From Magnetococcales bacterium (GTDB taxonomy: Bacteria > Pseudomonadota > Magnetococcia > Magnetococcales > JADGCH01), in the NCBI GenBank assembly GCA_015229115.1, contig JADGCH010000004.1, positions 1 through 64,000 of the forward strand: a stretch of DNA of 64,000 nucleotides. Reading direction: 5' to 3'. How positions within the stretch are numbered: the stretch's first letter is position 1; every line of letters begins with the position of its first letter. Below, piece by piece: positions 51,635 through 64,000 of the stretch. Below the pieces are notes generated by a model that did not search any database, was not told the DNA's origin, and saw only the letters and a list, made by a program, of their open reading frames with translations. A program made the translations under genes and the position numbers.

Positions 51635-54600
51635 TCACTCCTTGGTCTCGTTTAACTCGGTCATCAACTCGGCAAAACAAGCCAAAGCTCTCTCAAAATC
51701 AAAGCCAGCCAGATTTTGTTCGATCTGTTGCAACGGCTTTTGCAACGTCGTTCCGGATAGCAGCGGTTTCAGGCCATCCACACTTTGCTGGGCCAGCACG
51801 TTGTAGCCCTTCAGCTGCTGTTCCAATTCTGCCAGCAGCAGAGACACCCGATCCCAGTCAATCGTTGCCACCACCTCAGCAGCCGTCTCGACGTCCTGCT
51901 CGGGTATCGCGGCGGAGGTTGCCGACAGGGTTGCAATAGAGCGGCACACCTCAGCCAGATTGGTCTGAAACTGCAGCAGCAGGGGTGGCCATTGCTGCCG
52001 TTGCTGATCACGAATGGCCCGTTCCAGCGCCAGAGCGGCCTGAAACAGTCCCTGGGCCGAAATATTGCCAGCCATGCCTTTGACCGAATGGGCCAGACGC
52101 TCGGCCGTTTGCAGGTCATCCTGTCGTCTGCCCTGCAGCAGGGAGGTCATATTCTGGTCAGCATCAGAAAAATCACGGGCAAATTCCAACAGCAGTGACC
52201 GCAACAGACGCTGGTTACCATTGAGCCGCTGCAGCGCTGCCGCCATGTCAAGGCCGGGCAGGTTATTGGGCAGTATCGACTCGGGATCGTCCGACACCGG
52301 CGGTGTGGTTGTGATCAAGGGTGGCACCACACGCTGTTGCGGTGTGATCCATTGGATCAGGGTGTCAAACAGTTCCTGCCTGATAATCGGTTTACCAATA
52401 TGGTCGTTCATGCCAGCCTCAAGGCAACGTTCGCGGTCACCGGACAGGGCGTTGGCTGTCATGGCAAGGATCGGTAGGTCGGTATATTGCGGTTGCAGGC
52501 GAATCTGCCGTGTCGCCTCATAGCCATCCATCACCGGCATCTGGATATCCATCAACACGACATCGTAGAAACGGGATGTTGCCATACGAACGGCATCAAG
52601 GCCATGGTGGGCCGACTCGACCACCAGTCCAACACCCTCAAGGACCTCCTGGGCTACCTGCCGGTTGATGGCGTTGTCTTCGACAAGCAGCACCCGAGCC
52701 CCACCGATGCGCGCCATGATCTGTTGCAGATCGATTTCATGGCGGTCTGGGCGGGAGGTCTTGGTGATATCCTGACTAAACAGATCCATAATGGTATCAA
52801 AAAGCGGTGAGCAATTGACCGGTTTGGCGAGGTAGGCTTGTCCAGCGGTAGAGCTACGGTCGCGCCACAGGAGATCGAGCTGTTCGGTCGTCGTCAGGAA
52901 GATGATTTTGGAGGATGGGCTGGATGCCACAATGGCCATCCGTTCCGGTAGGGTACTATCCAGCAGCAGCAGATGGAATGGATCACCTTGTTCGTTGGCT
53001 TGGGTGATCGCTGTCAGGGCTTCCGATCCGGAGTCGGCCGTGGCCGTTGTCCAGTTGAACAACCCCAACAGATCTGCCAGAGCGCCACGGGTTGTCCGGT
53101 TGTCGTCGACGACCAGGGCTTTGAGATGATCCAGCGCGGTTGGCGCGATCATATCGGTGGCTTCATGGTTCCCGTGATGTGCGAAACTGGCCGTGAAGAA
53201 AAAGGTGCTGCCTTGTCCCGGTGCTGTGTCGACCCAGAGCTGTCCTCCCATCATGTTGACCAGCCTCAGACTGATGGACAGTCCCAGGCCGGTACCACCA
53301 TACTTGCGAGTGGTGGAACTGTCGGCCTGGGTAAAAGCGGTAAACAGTTGTCGGGTTTGTGCTTCGCTCATACCGATGCCGGTATCCCGCACCGAAAATT
53401 GCAGCGTGACCCGCTCCGCAGTTTGCTGCACGGTCTGTACCCGAAGCTCGATCTCACCGCTATCCGTGAACTTGATGGCGTTGCTCATCAGGTTCACCAA
53501 GACCTGTTCCAGCCGCATCGGGTCACCGATCAATCGGTAGCGGCACGCCTCGGTGATATGAAAGATCCATTCGATCGGCTTCTCATGAAGCTTGTTACAG
53601 AGCACCACCGCCAGATGATCCAGCACATCGCGCAACATGAAGTCGGTCTGTTCCATGGTCAGTTTGCCGGCTTCGATCTTGGAAAAGTCCAGTATGTCGT
53701 TAATGATGTGCAGCAGGGAACGTGATGAGCTGGCGATTTTGGTCAGATAATCGCGCGTCTTGGGTGCCAGCTGTCCCTGCAGGGCCAGATCGGTCAGGCC
53801 CATCACCGCGTTCATGGGGGTGCGTATTTCGTGACTCATGTTGGCCAGAAACAGGCTTTTGGAGCGATTGGCTATTTCAGCCTGTTCCTTGGCCTGCTCC
53901 AGCGACAGCAGCGTATGGCGCAAGGCCTCATCCTTGGCAGCCAGACTGGCGGCCATGCGGTTGAAGGCTTGGGCCAGCACTCCGAATACATCGGTCACCA
54001 TGGTTGGAATACGGTAATTCAGGTTACCTTCAGCAAATAACGCTGTTCCTTGCTGCAGTATTTGGGTGCGTACTTTAACCAGGTGGCCCAGCAATAGGGA
54101 AATTATGATAAACAGCGCCAAGGCTACCATGGAAAGATCGATGAAGATTTGCTGGTTCCTGGTGCCGGTTGCTAAAATATCCGATTCAATCTTGTGAACA
54201 TGAGCGGTGAGATGCTGTTGCGTCAGATGCAGGGATAACTCAACTTCCTTCCAGATCTGTTTGAGCATTTCCTTGCTGCTGTCGACTGAATCGGACCGGT
54301 AACCAGAACGAACAGTTTCCTTGTCATAGGAGATCAGGCCAATCTTGAATCGTCTCAGCTTGTGCTCCAGATGATGTACCAGACGGATTGTTTCCAGGTC
54401 GACTCCCTGGGCCTTGGCATTGAACTGGTCCGTCATCAGCACCGCCTGTTGCAGTAGGTTGATCCCATCTCTGATACTGACATGAGGTCTGTTGATATAC
54501 TGATGCAATTCTGTCTCGACGGTGAGCAGTAGGGATTGGCAATTTTTCTTGAGGTCGTGGATCGGTTGCGGTAACGATTCGGTGTTTTGTTCCAGAGCTA

Positions 54601-55081
54601 ATTCGACTAAATCACCCCGAAATTGCGCCAGTAGCTTGACCACCAGAGCTAACAACACGGCACTGGTATCGTTGGTCATGTCACCAGTAGTGAGTTCTTC
54701 CCTGTTATGGCGGATAAAAGCTGCCCGTGTGCGGGATATCAGCTTGCTGGGGCGATTGTGATGGATGATGTCGCCATGACTGGAGAGTGCCTGTTCCAGC
54801 TGCTGGGTCATGGTCAGCAGCATGTCCATCGACAGCAGCACATCCTTGAAGGATGGCGGCTCAGTTTGAGTGATCGTGGTAAAAATGGCATGACTACTCA
54901 CTGCCAACTGTTTGATGTTTTCCAGCGTTGCCAGTTGTGGGGCATGGTAGTCAATCAGCATGCGGATGTTGCGGTTGGCTTGACTGGTGTTGTAATAGGC
55001 CACCGCCACAATGCTGAATAAAAGGATCAACAGCAGGGCAAAGCCGACATTTTTGGCAGTATGATAGGGAATGCGCTGCAT
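51635..55081 (-). CDS. Membrane hybrid histidine kinase (HAMP-HK-REC-REC-Hpt)
   Basis: 1148 residues. A helix near 10-30 and a second near 320-345 enclose a periplasmic, mostly helical domain of about 290 residues. A HAMP region follows ([20 protein letters not shown]), then HisKA ([18 protein letters not shown]), HATPase_c ([24 protein letters not shown]), a receiver ([23 protein letters not shown]), a second receiver ([13 protein letters not shown]) and an Hpt ([17 protein letters not shown]). It is last in a minus-strand operon, 8 bp after the EB_dh gene, whose periplasmic product could be its input; that pairing is inference. Confidence 0.9.
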   Translation of the reverse strand: MQRIPYHTAKNVGFALLLILLFSIVAVAYYNTSQANRNIRMLIDYHAPQLATLENIKQLAVSSHAIFTTITQTEPPSFKDVLLSMDMLLTMTQQLEQALSSHGDIIHHNRPSKLISRTRAAFIRHNREELTTGDMTNDTSAVLLALVVKLLAQFRGDLVELALEQNTESLPQPIHDLKKNCQSLLLTVETELHQYINRPHVSIRDGINLLQQAVLMTDQFNAKAQGVDLETIRLVHHLEHKLRRFKIGLISYDKETVRSGYRSDSVDSSKEMLKQIWKEVELSLHLTQQHLTAHVHKIESDILATGTRNQQIFIDLSMVALALFIIISLLLGHLVKVRTQILQQGTALFAEGNLNYRIPTMVTDVFGVLAQAFNRMAASLAAKDEALRHTLLSLEQAKEQAEIANRSKSLFLANMSHEIRTPMNAVMGLTDLALQGQLAPKTRDYLTKIASSSRSLLHIINDILDFSKIEAGKLTMEQTDFMLRDVLDHLAVVLCNKLHEKPIEWIFHITEACRYRLIGDPMRLEQVLVNLMSNAIKFTDSGEIELRVQTVQQTAERVTLQFSVRDTGIGMSEAQTRQLFTAFTQADSSTTRKYGGTGLGLSISLRLVNMMGGQLWVDTAPGQGSTFFFTASFAHHGNHEATDMIAPTALDHLKALVVDDNRTTRGALADLLGLFNWTTATADSGSEALTAITQANEQGDPFHLLLLDSTLPERMAIVASSPSSKIIFLTTTEQLDLLWRDRSSTAGQAYLAKPVNCSPLFDTIMDLFSQDITKTSRPDRHEIDLQQIMARIGGARVLLVEDNAINRQVAQEVLEGVGLVVESAHHGLDAVRMATSRFYDVVLMDIQMPVMDGYEATRQIRLQPQYTDLPILAMTANALSGDRERCLEAGMNDHIGKPIIRQELFDTLIQWITPQQRVVPPLITTTPPVSDDPESILPNNLPGLDMAAALQRLNGNQRLLRSLLLEFARDFSDADQNMTSLLQGRRQDDLQTAERLAHSVKGMAGNISAQGLFQAALALERAIRDQQRQQWPPLLLQFQTNLAEVCRSIATLSATSAAIPEQDVETAAEVVATIDWDRVSLLLAELEQQLKGYNVLAQQSVDGLKPLLSGTTLQKPLQQIEQNLAGFDFERALACFAELMTELNETKE

Positions 55082-55089
55082 GTTGGAGG

Positions 55090-55956
55090 CTATTCAAAGA
55101 CGAGCGTCAGGTTTTCGCCTACCTCACCGGTGCCAAACAGCGGGTTTTCTGCCGTTGGATCCGGTTCACGACCGGCAATCTCGTTGATGGAAAGTCCGAA
55201 CTGATAGCGTCGTTGTGTCGTGAACTGGACATCATCCATATGACCGGTCTGCAGCTTGCGGCCCAATTCGATGGTCCACATCCCCTGTTGCCAGACTCCC
55301 TTGGCCCGTATGTCGGCACGGCTGCCACTCGGTTGCCTGAATATAAATCCTGGCATTTCTGGCTTGACGAATTCGTCGAAGACAGCACCTTCGTAGGCCG
55401 GCTCTCCAACATCACCAAGACGCACCAGATAAAACAGATTGCCTTTTTTGGACAGGCGTTTTTTTGATTGTGGCAGGCTGGAAACGCTGTAGATATCCAT
55501 CTTGTCATCGGCATAACCAGCATGATCGGTACGATGGGCCTTCCAGAACCAGACATCGGCCTTGCAGGGGGTATCGGAACTGAGACTCAGATCAACGGGA
55601 TCTCCTTCCATGCTCCATTTGAGCACGAAGCTGTCTTCCCGTTGTGGACCGGTGAGGTATTGCTTGGTGGTCTCGTCCCAGAACTGGAGTTTGTGGGCCC
55701 GATTCTCGACTTTGTCGGCAAATTGGACCAGTATGGCGAGACTATCCTGGTTGTAGACCGCCTTCAGGGTCACCTCTTCACCGGTCATGAGATCCTTGGT
55801 CTTGATCGCTGGTGCCACAGACCACGCCGCATCGGCGGCCTTGCCGTCTAGGACCGGCAGCTGATCGACTTTTTTGGCGCTGAGGGTCTGGTCGGCCCAT
55901 ACCGGGCTGATACCCATGAGGCAGACCACCAATCCGACAAGCCATTTTTTGTTCAT
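55090..55956 (-). CDS. Periplasmic ethylbenzene-dehydrogenase-related (EB_dh) heme-binding-type protein
   Basis: 288 residues with signal peptide [20 protein letters not shown], cleaved about residue 22. The mature part shows the EB_dh fold: [40 protein letters not shown] and [20 protein letters not shown]. Relatives are the heme b-binding gamma subunit of DMSO-reductase-family enzymes and cytochrome fusions; no CXXCH is present here. Start ATG 55956 has GGAGG 6 bp upstream. No molybdoenzyme is nearby. The gene sits between two hybrid kinases, so it may be a sensory rather than enzymatic subunit. Confidence 0.85.
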   Translation of the reverse strand: MNKKWLVGLVVCLMGISPVWADQTLSAKKVDQLPVLDGKAADAAWSVAPAIKTKDLMTGEEVTLKAVYNQDSLAILVQFADKVENRAHKLQFWDETTKQYLTGPQREDSFVLKWSMEGDPVDLSLSSDTPCKADVWFWKAHRTDHAGYADDKMDIYSVSSLPQSKKRLSKKGNLFYLVRLGDVGEPAYEGAVFDEFVKPEMPGFIFRQPSGSRADIRAKGVWQQGMWTIELGRKLQTGHMDDVQFTTQRRYQFGLSINEIAGREPDPTAENPLFGTGEVGENLTLVFE

Positions 55957-55957
55957 G

Positions 55958-58900
55958 TTAGCCTCCATCCTTTTCATCTGAAAGACAAGCCTCAGGCTCT
56001 AGCTGGACCAGCAGAGCGTTACAATGCACCAAAGCAGCCTCAAAATCAAAGCCAGACAGACTTTGTTCGATTTGTTGCAACGGCTCCTGCAGCGCTGTTC
56101 CGGACAGCAATGGCTTCAGGCCATCCAGACTTTGCTGGGCCAGCACATTGTAACCCTTCAGCTGCTGTTCCAGTTCTGCCAGCAGCAGGCGTATCCGATA
56201 CCAGTCAATGGCTGTGCTGACCACAGAGCTATCGTTGCACTCTGTCACGACCGCGGTCGCTGGCTGCAGTGCGATAATCGAGCGGCACACCTCGGCCAGG
56301 CTGGTACGAAACTGTTGTAACAGCACGGGCCACTGCTGCCGTTGCTGCTCGCGAATGGCCCGCTCCATCGCCAGAGCGGCCTGAAACAGTTCCTGGGCTG
56401 AAATATTGCCGGCCATGCCTTTGACCGAATGGGCCAGGCGCTCGGCCGCCTTGAGATCGTCCTGTCGTCGTCCTGTCAGCAGGACGGCAATCTTCTGATC
56501 GGCATCGGCAAAATCGTGGGCAAATTCCAGCAGCAACGACCGCAACAGCAACTGGTTGCCATTGATGCGTTCCAGGGCTGATGGCAGATCGATACCATCC
56601 AGGAGTTCAGGCAGCAGACCAACCGTGTTGTTGGGACGCCGCGGTGGTGGTGGTGGCGTGACCATCGTTGTCTCGTTAGAGCGATCGATCCATGGCCATA
56701 GTGCCGCAAACAACCGGTTCCTGTCGATGGGTTTGGTCACGTGATCATTCATGCCAGCAACCAGGCTTCTGGTACGGTCTTCAGCCATGGCATGAGCGGT
56801 CATGGCGATGATGGGTAGCTGTTGATGGCGCGCATCGCCGCGAATTTGACGGGTGGCCTGATAGCCGTCCATGTTGGGCATCTGGATATCCATTAGCACC
56901 AGATCAAAACTGGACTGGTTGACCTTGGCCACCGCCTCGACACCATCCTCAGCCATCTCGACAATCAGACCAGCAGAGGTCAGAATTTCGTTGGCCACCT
57001 GCCGGTTGATGGCATTGTCTTCTACCAGCAGAATTCGCGCACCGGTCATGCGCTGCAGCAGTGCCGATGGCTCATAGCCTTGAGGCCGTGGTGCCGAATC
57101 GGCCAGCTGTTGCTTGATCTGACCGGACGGACGCTGGAACGTAGCGTCAAAAGCAAACAGGCTACCTCGTCCCGGTTCGGATTCCACCCGGATGCTTCCT
57201 CCCATCTGTTGCACCAGCAGCTGACTGATGGAGAGTCCCAGACCGGTACCACCAAATCGGCGTGTTGCAGAGGTATCCAGTTGCGTGAACGGGTGAAACA
57301 GCTGTGAGAGTTGTTCCTGGGCCATACCGATACCACTGTCCTGCACGATAAATTCCAGCGTCACCTGGTCCGGCAGCTCCTGGACTGTGACCACCCGAAT
57401 AGCTACGGTGCCCGTTTCGGTGAACTTGATAGCGTTACCAATCAGGTTGATCAGCACTTGTTCCAGGCGCAGCGGATCTCCGACCAGTTCTGACGGGTAG
57501 GCCTCAGTCAGAGAGAGATGCCACTCAAGACGCTTGGCCACAACCTGGTTGTGAAACAGGTCGTGGATATGGCTGAACAGATCCTGTAACAAAAAAATGG
57601 ATGACTCGAATGACAGCTTGCCAGCTTCAATTTTGGAAAAATCGAGAATATCGTTGATGATACGCAACAGCGACTTGGCCGAAAAGGAAATTTTGTTGAG
57701 ATAGTCCAGTATTTTGGGCGATAGTTCCTGTTGCAGTGCCAGGTCGGCCAACCCGATCACCGCATTGAGTGGTGTGCGGATTTCATGGCTCATATTGGCC
57801 AGAAAATCACTTTTGGCCTTGTTGGCCGATTCAGCCACATCCAGCGTTTCCTTGAGCGACTTCATCAGCTGTTTGCGGTCAGTGACATCGTGCATGAAGG
57901 CGGTATAGTAGACCTCTCCACCCGATTTGACCGAGGTCAGTCCAACATCCAGATCGACGCAGCTACCATCGATACGCAACCCTGGTATCTCAATGCGCCG
58001 ATAGATAGGCTTAAACTGGCCATCATCATTCAAGCGGTGCATGACCGATTCACGATGACGTTGTCGGTAGCCGGGTGGTATAATGAGGTCGACATCCTGA
58101 CCCAGCACGGCATCCCTGGTATGACCAAAGAGTATTTCGGCTGCCGGATTGAACTGGACAATCTTCTGGTTGTGGTCGATGGTGATAATGGCATCGAGAG
58201 CGCTGCCGAGGATATTCTCAAGAAAGTCCTTGTGCTCCTTGATTTCGTTGGTGCGTTGCCGGATCTGTTGTTCCATCATCAGGTTGTGTTCCAGAATTTC
58301 AATGTTCTGCAACACCCGGTAGAGTAACTCCTCATTTTGACACGATTTGGTCAGAAAGTCGTTGGCACCGGCTTTGATGAAATGAATGGCCATATCCGGG
58401 TCTTCCTGCGAGGAGAGACCGATGATGCAAACATCGTTGCGGCTCCAGCGTGAGCGAATGGCGCGGGTCAGCTGAAAACCATCCATGCCGGGCATATGGT
58501 AGTCGGTCAGGACCATCTCGACCTTCTGTCCACCAAGTTGCTCCAGCGCCTGTTGGCCACTGGCGGCTTCCAGGATCCTGAAACCATAGCGACTGAGAAA
58601 CCGGCCCAGCAACAGGCGTGTACTGCGTGAATCATCGACCACCAACAGGGTAAACTGGCGGTTGCGGTCAATACGCTGGATGGTTTGAATGAGGGTATCG
58701 ACGACGTTGATATGGTCCTTGATGAAATAGTCCAGGATCCCCTTGGCCATCATGTGGGTACGGGTCTCTTTTTTGTACTCTCCGGTCATGACAAAGGCGG
58801 GAATGTGCTGTGACAGTATGAAATCAACGATCTGGCCATCGGCGGCGTCCGGCAAATTGAGATCCAGTACCGCCAGATCAAAAGGGTCTTCCTGTTGTTG

Positions 58901-59026
58901 TACCAGACTTTCTGCTTCAGCGTAACGGCGGGCCCAATGGACTGTAACGGGTAGAGACTCCTCCAGTCGGCGCTTCAGGATGGCACCAAAGCTTCTGGAA
59001 TCCTCTACCAGCAGTAGCGTTTTCAT
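55958..59026 (-). CDS. Cytoplasmic hybrid histidine kinase REC-REC-PAS-HK-REC-Hpt
   Basis: 1022 residues without membrane segments. Order: receiver 1 ([14 protein letters not shown]), receiver 2 ([13 protein letters not shown]), PAS ([20 protein letters not shown]), HisKA ([18 protein letters not shown]), HATPase_c ([24 protein letters not shown]), receiver 3 ([13 protein letters not shown]) and Hpt ([17 protein letters not shown]). The N-terminal half is paralogous to the CheR-linked kinase at 18603-21764, the C-terminal half to its two operon neighbours. Its start overlaps the upstream kinase stop (ATGA at 59023-59026), so the two are made together. Confidence 0.92.
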   Translation of the reverse strand: MKTLLLVEDSRSFGAILKRRLEESLPVTVHWARRYAEAESLVQQQEDPFDLAVLDLNLPDAADGQIVDFILSQHIPAFVMTGEYKKETRTHMMAKGILDYFIKDHINVVDTLIQTIQRIDRNRQFTLLVVDDSRSTRLLLGRFLSRYGFRILEAASGQQALEQLGGQKVEMVLTDYHMPGMDGFQLTRAIRSRWSRNDVCIIGLSSQEDPDMAIHFIKAGANDFLTKSCQNEELLYRVLQNIEILEHNLMMEQQIRQRTNEIKEHKDFLENILGSALDAIITIDHNQKIVQFNPAAEILFGHTRDAVLGQDVDLIIPPGYRQRHRESVMHRLNDDGQFKPIYRRIEIPGLRIDGSCVDLDVGLTSVKSGGEVYYTAFMHDVTDRKQLMKSLKETLDVAESANKAKSDFLANMSHEIRTPLNAVIGLADLALQQELSPKILDYLNKISFSAKSLLRIINDILDFSKIEAGKLSFESSIFLLQDLFSHIHDLFHNQVVAKRLEWHLSLTEAYPSELVGDPLRLEQVLINLIGNAIKFTETGTVAIRVVTVQELPDQVTLEFIVQDSGIGMAQEQLSQLFHPFTQLDTSATRRFGGTGLGLSISQLLVQQMGGSIRVESEPGRGSLFAFDATFQRPSGQIKQQLADSAPRPQGYEPSALLQRMTGARILLVEDNAINRQVANEILTSAGLIVEMAEDGVEAVAKVNQSSFDLVLMDIQMPNMDGYQATRQIRGDARHQQLPIIAMTAHAMAEDRTRSLVAGMNDHVTKPIDRNRLFAALWPWIDRSNETTMVTPPPPPRRPNNTVGLLPELLDGIDLPSALERINGNQLLLRSLLLEFAHDFADADQKIAVLLTGRRQDDLKAAERLAHSVKGMAGNISAQELFQAALAMERAIREQQRQQWPVLLQQFRTSLAEVCRSIIALQPATAVVTECNDSSVVSTAIDWYRIRLLLAELEQQLKGYNVLAQQSLDGLKPLLSGTALQEPLQQIEQSLSGFDFEAALVHCNALLVQLEPEACLSDEKDGG

Positions 59027-62000
59027 GACTGGATAGCCACTGGTGGCAGGGCCTGAATAACGGCGGCGTGATGGACTAAAGCGGTGTCAAAATCAAAGCC
59101 AGCCAGACTCTGTTCGATGGGCTGGAGCAACGGTTGCCATTCCGGTCCGGACAACAGCACTTTGAGCGTGTCCAGACTCTGTTGGGCCAGAACATCGTAG
59201 TGGCTGAGCCGTTGTTCCAGTTCTGCCAGCAGCGCACGTACCTGAGGCCAGTCGGTGGCGATGGTTGGCTGGGATGGGAGCTGTTCCGGCCGCAGCAGCG
59301 CAATCGACCCGACCACTTGGGATAGACTGGTCTGAAATTCCTGTAGCAACTCTGGCCAATGCTGGCGTTGCTGGTCACGGATAGCCTGTTCCAGCGTTAG
59401 GGCTGTCTTGAACAGCTGTTCGGCCGAGATGTTGCCAGCCATGCCTTTGATAGCATGGGCCAGACGTTCGGCATTGTTGATATCATCCTGTCGTTTGCCG
59501 GCCAGGGCGGTCGCGATACGCCGATCGGTATCGGCAAAGTCGCGGGCAAATTCCAGTAACAGCGTGTGCAACAAGCGCTGGTTACCGTTGAGCCGGTCCA
59601 GAGCACAGCGAAGATTGATACCAGCCAGATTGTCAGGAAGCAGGGTATGACCATGTTCTTGATCGTGCTCTTGATCTGGTGGAATGGGGGGTGTGGCTGC
59701 GTCCGATGGGTTGAGGTGTGACGGGTCGATCCACTGCATCAGCACTGCAAACAGATGATCGCGATCGATGGGCTTGATGACATGGTCATTCATGCCAGCT
59801 GCCAGACTTCTGTCTCGATCTTCGGCGAAGGCATGGGCGGTCATGGCAATAATGGGCAGCTGCCGGTGGCGCGGATCGCTGCGGATTCGGCGTGTGGCCT
59901 CGTAACCGTCCATCACCGGCATCTGTATGTCCATCAGCACGGCATCGAAAGAGTTTTCGGCTACCTGGGCGACCGCTTCGACCCCATTAGCGGCTACGGT
60001 CACGATCAAACCGGCTGCGGCGAGAATTTCTCCGGCTACCTGCTGGTTGATGGCGTTGTCTTCGACCAGCAATAATCGGGCACCACCAATGCGTTGCCTG
60101 ACTGCACCCAGATCAAACCCCTGGTGTGTTGGTCGAACCAGACGACGACCCTCCGGCTGCTGCTGGAACAGATCGAGAAGGGTTTCGAACAGCCGCGCAC
60201 ATCCGACCGGTTTGGCCAGACTGGCCTCCACGCCGGCCTGTACGCTCCTGAGCAGGACCTGCTCATCACAGTCGAAGGGCGGCAGCAGAATGGTTTTCGG
60301 TTGCTGCTCCTGTCGCAAGGATGTCCTGATGGTGCGAATGATATCGATACCATCCAGGTCAGGCATGGACAGATCGACCAGCACCAGCTGGTAGGGTTGC
60401 CCGGCTGACACGGCCTGTTGCAGTGTTGGCAACGCTTCCTCTCCCGAGGTCGCCACCGTGGCAGCCATACCCAGGGAGAGCAGCAGCTGTTGCAGGGCCT
60501 GTCGGGCAGCCTGACTATCGTCAATGACCAGCGTTTTGAGCTGGACCATGCTGTCGGGCAGTCGTAGTGGCTGACCGACCGGTGACAGGGAGCGCTGGAA
60601 CCGTGCGGTAAAGCGGAACAGACTCCCTTGTCCTACCTCTGATTCAACCTCGATTTGGCCACCCATTTTTTCGATCAGTTTCTGACTGATCGAAAGCCCC
60701 AGACCGGTACCACCAAACCGGCGCGTAGTGGAACTATCGGCCTGGGTAAACGGATCAAACAGCTTGCTGACATGTTCTGCCGCGATGCCGATACCGGTAT
60801 CTCGCACCGTAAACGCCAGCATGACCTGATCGTCGGTTTCTTCGATGGTCCTGATTTGAAGTTCGATTTCACCCTGTTCGGTGAATTTGATAGCGTTGCC
60901 AATCAGATTGAGCAGCACCTGTTCCAGACGCAACATATCGCCAACCAGTTCACCCTGGCATCCATCCATCAGCGATAAAACCAGTTCGAGCCTCTTATCG
61001 TTGATTTTGGGACGAAAGGTATCGGCCAAATGGTCGACGAGATCACGCAGCAGAAAACTGGCTTGTTCAAATTCCAGCTTGCCGGCTTCAATTTTGGAAA
61101 AATCAAGAATATCGTTGATGATACGCAACAGCGTTTTCGACGAATGGGCAATCTTGGTCAGATAATCCAGCATCTTGGCAGGCATGGGTTGCTGCAGGGC
61201 CAGATCGGACAGTCCAATGACGGCATTGAGAGGTGTACGGATTTCATGACTCATGTTAGCCAGAAAAGCCCCTTTGACCTGACTGGCGCTGTCTGCGATC
61301 TCTTTGGCTTGATGCAGGGCAGCCTTGCCACGTTCGCATTCCAGCACACCGGCCAGGATGCCGGCAACAGTGGTCAGAAATTCCTTTTCTTCCGGTCCCA
61401 GTGTAGCGATGGCCGACCGTTGCGCCTGTAGAGTACCAAAAGACTGATCCTCAAACTGGATAGGCAGGGTAACCGAGGAGCTGTCTTGTGGTTCGATGCC
61501 CTGTGTAACATCGGGCTGCCCATCCAGCGAGAGGGTGATACAGGCTTCCTGGATGACTTGGCTGATCTGGTTGAGAATGGCGGCTGCCTTGTCTGGCCAG
61601 GACAGATTCTTCAGGGCCATGCGATGAATGGAGACGATGGCTTGCTGATAGCCCAGTTGCCTTTTGACGTGATGGTTGAGCTGGTAGTTGTGCAGGGCTA
61701 ACGCTGCCTGGGAGGCCATCGACTCCACCCTGTTTTCATCCTCTTTCGAAAATGGCCTGATCAGCCCGCTGCGAGGATCCACGGCGTTGATGAGCTGGAT
61801 GGCACCCACCACACGTTCCTCAATCATCAGGGGAACGGTCAGGCATGAGCGCGAATGGTAGTGGTTGTGCTGGTCAAATTCGCGGGTTTTACTCAGGTCG
61901 TAGTGGCTGGTGGCGTAGGCATCCGCGATATTGATGGTTTTTTGGCGCAGGATGGCACAGGCTACAATGGAACGCAGATCGGGTTCACCATTCGGTTGGT

Positions 62001-62256
62001 AAAGCGAAATCAGGGGCAGGTTGATGGGACGGCCAGAAGTCCCACCCATGGCCAGTCTCAGTGAGTCGGTGCGCACGATCTCGAAACGGACAAAACGCTG
62101 ATCGATGACCTGATAAAGCGTACCGGCATCGGCATGGGTGAGACTCTTGCCATACAGCAGGATCATCTCCAGCAGATGTTCGATACTACCGGCCGAGGAG
62201 AGGGCCATGCCGATGCTGTTTAATCGGTTGACATAGCGCTTCAGGCGTTTGCCCAT
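59023..62256 (-). CDS. GAF-domain hybrid histidine kinase (GAF-HK-REC-REC-Hpt)
   Basis: 1077 residues, cytoplasmic. An N-terminal GAF domain (about 20-190: [40 protein letters not shown]) is followed by a second, weaker sensor region (about 210-320). HisKA ([18 protein letters not shown]), HATPase_c ([12 protein letters not shown]), receiver ([13 protein letters not shown]), receiver ([13 protein letters not shown]) and Hpt ([17 protein letters not shown]) complete it. It starts 34 bp after the chemoreceptor stop and overlaps the next kinase by 4 bp. GAF ligands are often small molecules or cyclic nucleotides; none can be assigned. Confidence 0.92.
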   Translation of the reverse strand: MGKRLKRYVNRLNSIGMALSSAGSIEHLLEMILLYGKSLTHADAGTLYQVIDQRFVRFEIVRTDSLRLAMGGTSGRPINLPLISLYQPNGEPDLRSIVACAILRQKTINIADAYATSHYDLSKTREFDQHNHYHSRSCLTVPLMIEERVVGAIQLINAVDPRSGLIRPFSKEDENRVESMASQAALALHNYQLNHHVKRQLGYQQAIVSIHRMALKNLSWPDKAAAILNQISQVIQEACITLSLDGQPDVTQGIEPQDSSSVTLPIQFEDQSFGTLQAQRSAIATLGPEEKEFLTTVAGILAGVLECERGKAALHQAKEIADSASQVKGAFLANMSHEIRTPLNAVIGLSDLALQQPMPAKMLDYLTKIAHSSKTLLRIINDILDFSKIEAGKLEFEQASFLLRDLVDHLADTFRPKINDKRLELVLSLMDGCQGELVGDMLRLEQVLLNLIGNAIKFTEQGEIELQIRTIEETDDQVMLAFTVRDTGIGIAAEHVSKLFDPFTQADSSTTRRFGGTGLGLSISQKLIEKMGGQIEVESEVGQGSLFRFTARFQRSLSPVGQPLRLPDSMVQLKTLVIDDSQAARQALQQLLLSLGMAATVATSGEEALPTLQQAVSAGQPYQLVLVDLSMPDLDGIDIIRTIRTSLRQEQQPKTILLPPFDCDEQVLLRSVQAGVEASLAKPVGCARLFETLLDLFQQQPEGRRLVRPTHQGFDLGAVRQRIGGARLLLVEDNAINQQVAGEILAAAGLIVTVAANGVEAVAQVAENSFDAVLMDIQMPVMDGYEATRRIRSDPRHRQLPIIAMTAHAFAEDRDRSLAAGMNDHVIKPIDRDHLFAVLMQWIDPSHLNPSDAATPPIPPDQEHDQEHGHTLLPDNLAGINLRCALDRLNGNQRLLHTLLLEFARDFADTDRRIATALAGKRQDDINNAERLAHAIKGMAGNISAEQLFKTALTLEQAIRDQQRQHWPELLQEFQTSLSQVVGSIALLRPEQLPSQPTIATDWPQVRALLAELEQRLSHYDVLAQQSLDTLKVLLSGPEWQPLLQPIEQSLAGFDFDTALVHHAAVIQALPPVAIQS

Positions 62257-62290
62257 ACAGTTTCCTTAAGGGCTGTTGATGGTTCAGGGG

Positions 62291-64000
62291 TCAGGTGCGG
62301 GCCCTGTTCTGATCCGGATCGACGTAGAGTGCGTCTAGATAGATAAACAGATCGTGCCGCAGCGTATCAAACTGTTCCATGGCACGGATGGACTCCTCGA
62401 TTTGTTCGTTGGTCACCAGCGATACGATGGCGCGTGCCTTCTCATGAACCGCCATGTGGGTGGTTCCCATTTCCTGGAACAGTGGTAGGTTGCCGAAGAC
62501 TTCCGTGCCAGCACTATCGTACCACTTGCCAAAGGCACATTCGTGGCCGCTGGCGACCTCTTCCGGACGCAGGCGTGCCCGTCCACGCACCACATGCTCC
62601 AGACGACCTAGCCACTTCATGTGCGCCTGTTTGATAGCACGCACATCGAAAGGTGGAGCGCCGATGTCATCCAACTGCTGCATCGACTGACGCAGGGCAT
62701 CGCTAATTTCCTGCATCACCACAATCAGCTTGCCGGCATGACGAATGGAACCATCGACAAAATTGATCAGTTCCATGGCCTGGATCATCTTTTTCTGCAC
62801 CTCGACCGAGGCGGTAAAGATCTCTTTGGCGCTGAGTTGCACCTGTCCTGAGTGGGTTTTAGCCTCTTCGCTCTTTGCGGCGACATGCTGGGCCCCCGAG
62901 GAGACATTGCTGGAGGAGCGGGCAATTTCTCCCGTGCCCATGGCCGCCTCCTCTGCCGCTCGGGCCACCTCATGGGCGGCTGATGAAAGCTCCGAGGCGT
63001 TGTGGATCACCTCCTGTGAGGCATGAGCCACCTGCTTCATGGACTGGGCAATGGCATCTACCGAGGAGGATTGCCGGTTGACAGCCTGGGTGATGTCGCG
63101 ATTAACTGTGGCCATCTGCTCCACTACCTGGGCAATTTGCTCGGTGGCTTCGGCAACTTTGCCGGTTTTGTGGCGCATGTCAGCAATCTTGTCATCGATC
63201 ATCAGGGTAGCAGCGGCGGTCTGTTGTGCCAGTGCCTTGACTTCGTTGGCCACCACGGCAAAGCCCTTGCCGGCATCTCCCGCTCCAGCCGCTTCAATCG
63301 AGGCATTGAGCGCCAGCATGTTGGTCTGTTCGGCAATATCATTGATCATGGCGACCACATCGCTGATCTCCTGGGCCGACGCCTGTAATTCCCGGATGAC
63401 ATGGGTGGTTTGATGAGCCTGCGTATCGGCCCGCTGCGACTGTTGTTCCGCTGTCTGGCAACGGTGCAGGATGCCATTCTGGGCGTCGGTCAGGGAGGTG
63501 ATCGACCGGGCTACCACCTGTACCGAGCGGTCGACGTGGGCCAGATTGTCGTTGACGTGAACCAGGTTGTTGCTCATCTGTTCGGCAGCCGTAGCCATGG
63601 TGCTAACGTTGACACTGGCCTGTTCGGCGGCGGCGGCAATGGCAGCCACATCACTGGAAAGGGAATGAGCCGCCGTTGAGGCTTGCTGGATCGAGTTCTT
63701 GGCAGCATGGATCTGATCGGTCAGCTTCTGTGTTTCGGCATCGAGATAATCATTCTTTCGGACTACCTGTTGCGCCAGGTCAAGTGTCAGGTGGGAATCC
63801 TCCGTCAGGGAGTCCTTCAGCAGCATCTGTTCGTCGACCACTGCCAGGATAGTTTCTGACTGCAGGCGCACGGTTCGTAACAGGTACATGAGGTTATCAG
63901 ACAGGACATTGACGCGATCGCCAAAGAAAGCCAGTTCCGACACAAAAGTGCTACCCTGGCTGCGGTAGAGCAGCTTGCCCTGTTCCAGAGCTACCAGATG
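62291..64000 (-). CDS. Chemoreceptor with C-terminal zinc-binding CZB domain (partial at window edge)
   Basis: The frame is open through the window end, so at least 570 residues are seen and the N-terminus, perhaps with a sensor, is missing. A GTG at 63943 is an internal codon rather than a convincing start. The signalling hairpin tip reads [20 protein letters not shown], followed by [20 protein letters not shown]. The C-terminal CZB domain shows [25 protein letters not shown] and THMAVHEKA, the His/Cys zinc set. CZB receptors sense zinc or hypochlorous acid in known cases. It heads the kinase operon, suggesting a shared stimulus. Confidence 0.92.
   Translation of the reverse strand, partial: HLVALEQGKLLYRSQGSTFVSELAFFGDRVNVLSDNLMYLLRTVRLQSETILAVVDEQMLLKDSLTEDSHLTLDLAQQVVRKNDYLDAETQKLTDQIHAAKNSIQQASTAAHSLSSDVAAIAAAAEQASVNVSTMATAAEQMSNNLVHVNDNLAHVDRSVQVVARSITSLTDAQNGILHRCQTAEQQSQRADTQAHQTTHVIRELQASAQEISDVVAMINDIAEQTNMLALNASIEAAGAGDAGKGFAVVANEVKALAQQTAAATLMIDDKIADMRHKTGKVAEATEQIAQVVEQMATVNRDITQAVNRQSSSVDAIAQSMKQVAHASQEVIHNASELSSAAHEVARAAEEAAMGTGEIARSSSNVSSGAQHVAAKSEEAKTHSGQVQLSAKEIFTASVEVQKKMIQAMELINFVDGSIRHAGKLIVVMQEISDALRQSMQQLDDIGAPPFDVRAIKQAHMKWLGRLEHVVRGRARLRPEEVASGHECAFGKWYDSAGTEVFGNLPLFQEMGTTHMAVHEKARAIVSLVTNEQIEESIRAMEQFDTLRHDLFIYLDALYVDPDQNRART

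Noticed and set aside
1-64000. Magnetosome (mam/mms) genes or a prophage
   Set aside because: Some gene families suggest a Magnetococcales-like host, but no mam, mms, capsid, tail or integrase gene could be recognised.

Overview
The window looks like chromosomal DNA of a motile, sensory-rich Gram-negative proteobacterium with moderately high GC. The Rpn-like/DUF4351 genes, a fused ThiS-ThiG, many hybrid histidine kinases and giant repeat proteins would fit the Magnetococcales/Zetaproteobacteria neighbourhood. That placement is inference: no rRNA is present, and no magnetosome gene was seen.

Layout. 1-5236 (+): methylmalonyl-CoA epimerase, thiolase, lipoprotein, TadA-like deaminase, double-ACT regulator, peptide deformylase, Sel1 protein, tRNA-Glu and a SixA-like phosphatase. 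5364-11892 (-): a PPC-repeat protein, a membrane hybrid kinase coupled to CheV, and a C_GCAxxG_C_C / DUF2249 pair. 11973-16336 (+): a Met8/CysG-type protein, an Hpt protein and an OmpR-type regulator, then an Rpn-like gene inserted at the 5' end of dtd, a receptor signalling fragment and a CheX-like protein. 16369-21764: bactofilin (-), CheR-TPR and a hybrid kinase (+). 21940-24213 (-): SulP transporter with STAS and cNMP domains. 24509-33695: two secreted repeat proteins that share Ig-like modules, the second of 2426 residues. 33752-34607: a decayed Rpn-like gene.

34629-39856 (-) is a pilin cluster in the order major pilins, mshC, mshD, mshO and an MshP/MshQ-like protein, which matches the structural half of an MSHA operon. 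40168-42371 (+) holds two toxin-antitoxin modules (HicBA and a RelB/YafQ pair) on either side of rsmI-yraN. 42426-51294 is mostly housekeeping: a BON lipoprotein, a GlcD-like oxidase, DnaE, a FecR-domain protein, ThiSG and an alanine-zipper lipoprotein. 51635-64000 (-) is one probable sensory operon: a CZB-domain chemoreceptor cut by the window edge, two hybrid kinases, a periplasmic heme-binding-type (EB_dh) protein and a third hybrid kinase.

Main themes: chemosensory and phosphorelay proteins (five hybrid kinases, CheV, CheR, CheX-like, an Hpt protein, one full and one minimal receptor) together with surface attachment proteins (MSHA-like pili, T1SS-type giant proteins). Most striking are an Rpn-like gene flanked by a 21-bp direct repeat that duplicates the start of dtd, and a dispersed GC-rich palindrome that has become in-frame coding sequence in a prepilin leader.
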